A stretch of DNA of 6,133 nucleotides from an uncultured bacterium (GTDB lineage: Bacteria; Gemmatimonadota; Gemmatimonadetes; Longimicrobiales; RSA9). The position numbers were made by a program, and so were the translations under genes. The stretch is from NCBI GenBank assembly GCA_937995995.1, contig CALKIP010000047.1, forward strand, positions 1-6,133, in the 5' to 3' direction. Positions within the stretch are counted from its first letter, which is position 1; the number at the start of each line of letters is the position of its first letter. The notes beneath the pieces were generated by a model. It was not told the DNA's origin and ran no database searches. It worked only from the letters and a program-made list of their open reading frames with translations. Shown piece after piece: positions 5,499 to 6,133 of the stretch.

Positions 5499-5944
5499 TT
5501 CCCGCCGACAGAACCGCCCCGGCCCAGACCGAGACCCTTGCCTTCGATTTCGACCTACGACACTCACCAGAGAAGGTGTGGCGCGCGCTCACCGACCCCG
5601 CGCTCCTCGCGGAGTGGCTCCTTCCCGTCCTCGGCTTCGCGCTCGAGCCCGGCGCGGCGTTCACCTTCCAGGCGCCGCCGCAGCCCGGCTGGGACGGAAC
5701 GGTGAATTGCCGGATCCTCGAGCTCGAGGCGCAGCGCAAGCTTAGTTACGCGTGGGTCGTGGGCGAACTCGACACCGTGGTGACGTTCACGCTCACGCCC
5801 ACGGCGACGGGCACGCGCCTCTCCCTCGTGCATACGGGCTTCCGTCCGGACCAGAAGCAGAACTTCGGCGGCGCGCGCTACGGGTGGAGGATGATGGGCG
5901 AACGTCTCGTCGAGCTGCTCGGGAGGACAGCATGGCCACAGTGA
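5495..5944 (+). CDS. SRPBCC / AHSA1-type START-like domain protein
   Basis: This encodes 149 residues, a single helix-grip SRPBCC domain of the activator-of-Hsp90-ATPase-homologue-1-like type. Seen: first strand L-A-F-D-F-D-L (15-21); then S-P-E-K-V-W-R-A-L-T-D-P-A-L-L-A-E-W-L (24-42), the typical helix; G-W-D-G-T-V-N-C-R-I-L-E (65-76); strands L-S-Y-A-W (83-87), V-T-F-T-L-T-P-T (96-103) and L-S-L-V-H-T-G-F (109-116); and a long C-terminal helix G-W-R-M-M-G-E-R-L-V-E-L-L (130-142). Such domains enclose a hydrophobic pocket, and many small bacterial members bind or sequester non-polar molecules; the ligand is unknown. There is no signal peptide, so it is cytoplasmic. The start ATG overlaps the regulator stop (ATGA), and the stop lies 13 nt inside the next gene, so all three are co-translated. 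Pairing with ArsR regulators is a common arrangement and suggests that the regulator controls this protein. Confidence 0.92.
   Translation: MIPADRTAPAQTETLAFDFDLRHSPEKVWRALTDPALLAEWLLPVLGFALEPGAAFTFQAPPQPGWDGTVNCRILELEAQRKLSYAWVVGELDTVVTFTLTPTATGTRLSLVHTGFRPDQKQNFGGARYGWRMMGERLVELLGRTAWPQ
5921..5927 (+). promoter_or_regulatory. Ribosome binding site of the UvrA-like gene
   Basis: GGGAGGA is 4 nt before ATG 5932 and lies inside the coding sequence of the SRPBCC gene. It supports this start, which overlaps the preceding stop by 13 nt. Confidence 0.75.
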
Positions 5945-6133
5945 TCGACACGACCGCAGGCCCGCCGCACGTCGCCGACGCCCACGACCGGATCCGGGTG
6001 CGGGGCGCGCGTGTGAACAACCTCAAGGACATCAGCATCGAGATCCCGAAGCGGCGGCTCACGGTCTTCACCGGTGTGTCCGGCTCGGGGAAGAGCTCGC
6101 TGGTCTTCGGCACGATCGCGGCGGAGTCGCAGC
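5932..6133 (+). CDS. UvrA-like ABC ATPase, N-terminal part (3' partial)
   Basis: Only the first 67 residues are in the window. After a variable N-terminus (1-19) comes I-R-V-R-G-A-R-V-N-N-L-K-D-I-S-I-E-I-P (21-39), the UvrA-type opening, then L-T-V-F-T-G-V-S-G-S-G-K-S-S-L-V-F (43-59) with the Walker A loop G48-V-S-G-S-G-K-S55. The following G-T-I-A-A-E-S-Q differs from the D-T-I-x-A-E-G-Q-R of true UvrA. It matches the shorter UvrA-like group that includes DrrC-type daunorubicin-resistance proteins (family knowledge from memory). These ATPases are thought to recognise distorted or drug-bound DNA. Its place as third gene of the ArsR-SRPBCC operon, with overlapping translation, indicates joint expression. 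Length, zinc fingers and the second ATPase half cannot be seen, so the exact subfamily is provisional. Confidence 0.9.
   Translation, partial: MATVIDTTAGPPHVADAHDRIRVRGARVNNLKDISIEIPKRRLTVFTGVSGSGKSSLVFGTIAAESQ

Overview
The window comes from a GC-rich bacterium. By eye the bases are strongly G+C-biased and codon third positions are mostly G or C; I did not compute this. A lipobox-type lipoprotein and a Sec-type signal peptide are present. The gene mix (DUF5602, YbdK-type ligase, RtcB, ArsR/SRPBCC/UvrA-like) would suit Gemmatimonadota, Myxococcota, Acidobacteriota or a similar high-GC phylum, but nothing here fixes the taxon. No tRNA, rRNA, CRISPR array, insertion sequence or integrase is visible.

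There are eight protein genes in three blocks. Left block, + strand: the 3' part of a DUF5602/TTHB210-like gene (to 802), then a secreted Cys-rich protein (928-1977) with three very regular ~55-residue repeats. Its leader carries a 16-bp-arm inverted repeat just before a strong ribosome binding site. Middle block, - strand, read right to left: a small cupredoxin-fold lipoprotein without copper ligands (5055-4603), a YbdK-type carboxylate-amine ligase (4426-3284) and an RtcB RNA ligase (3287-2061). The last two overlap by ATGA and are probably translationally coupled. The left and middle blocks converge on an 83-nt gap with two GC-rich hairpins. Right block, + strand, divergent from the lipoprotein: an ArsR-family regulator (5169-5498), an SRPBCC/AHSA1-type ligand-binding protein (5495-5944) and the start of a UvrA-like ABC ATPase (5932 to the window edge). 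These three have overlapping ends and form a clear operon. An AT-rich patch before the ArsR gene holds an imperfect palindrome lying inside a plausible promoter.

By inference, the right block is a regulated module in which a repressor, a small-molecule binder and a UvrA/DrrC-like DNA-scanning ATPase are co-expressed. This recalls protection against DNA-intercalating compounds. The middle block pairs an RNA-repair ligase with a glutathione-type ligase in one transcript. The left block is cell-surface or exported material of unknown role. Most of the window is recognisable. The points most worth a second look are the ArsR-SRPBCC-UvrA-like module and its probably leaderless promoter, the ligase/RtcB coupling with an altered RtcB C-terminus, and the repeat architecture and leader hairpin of the secreted protein.
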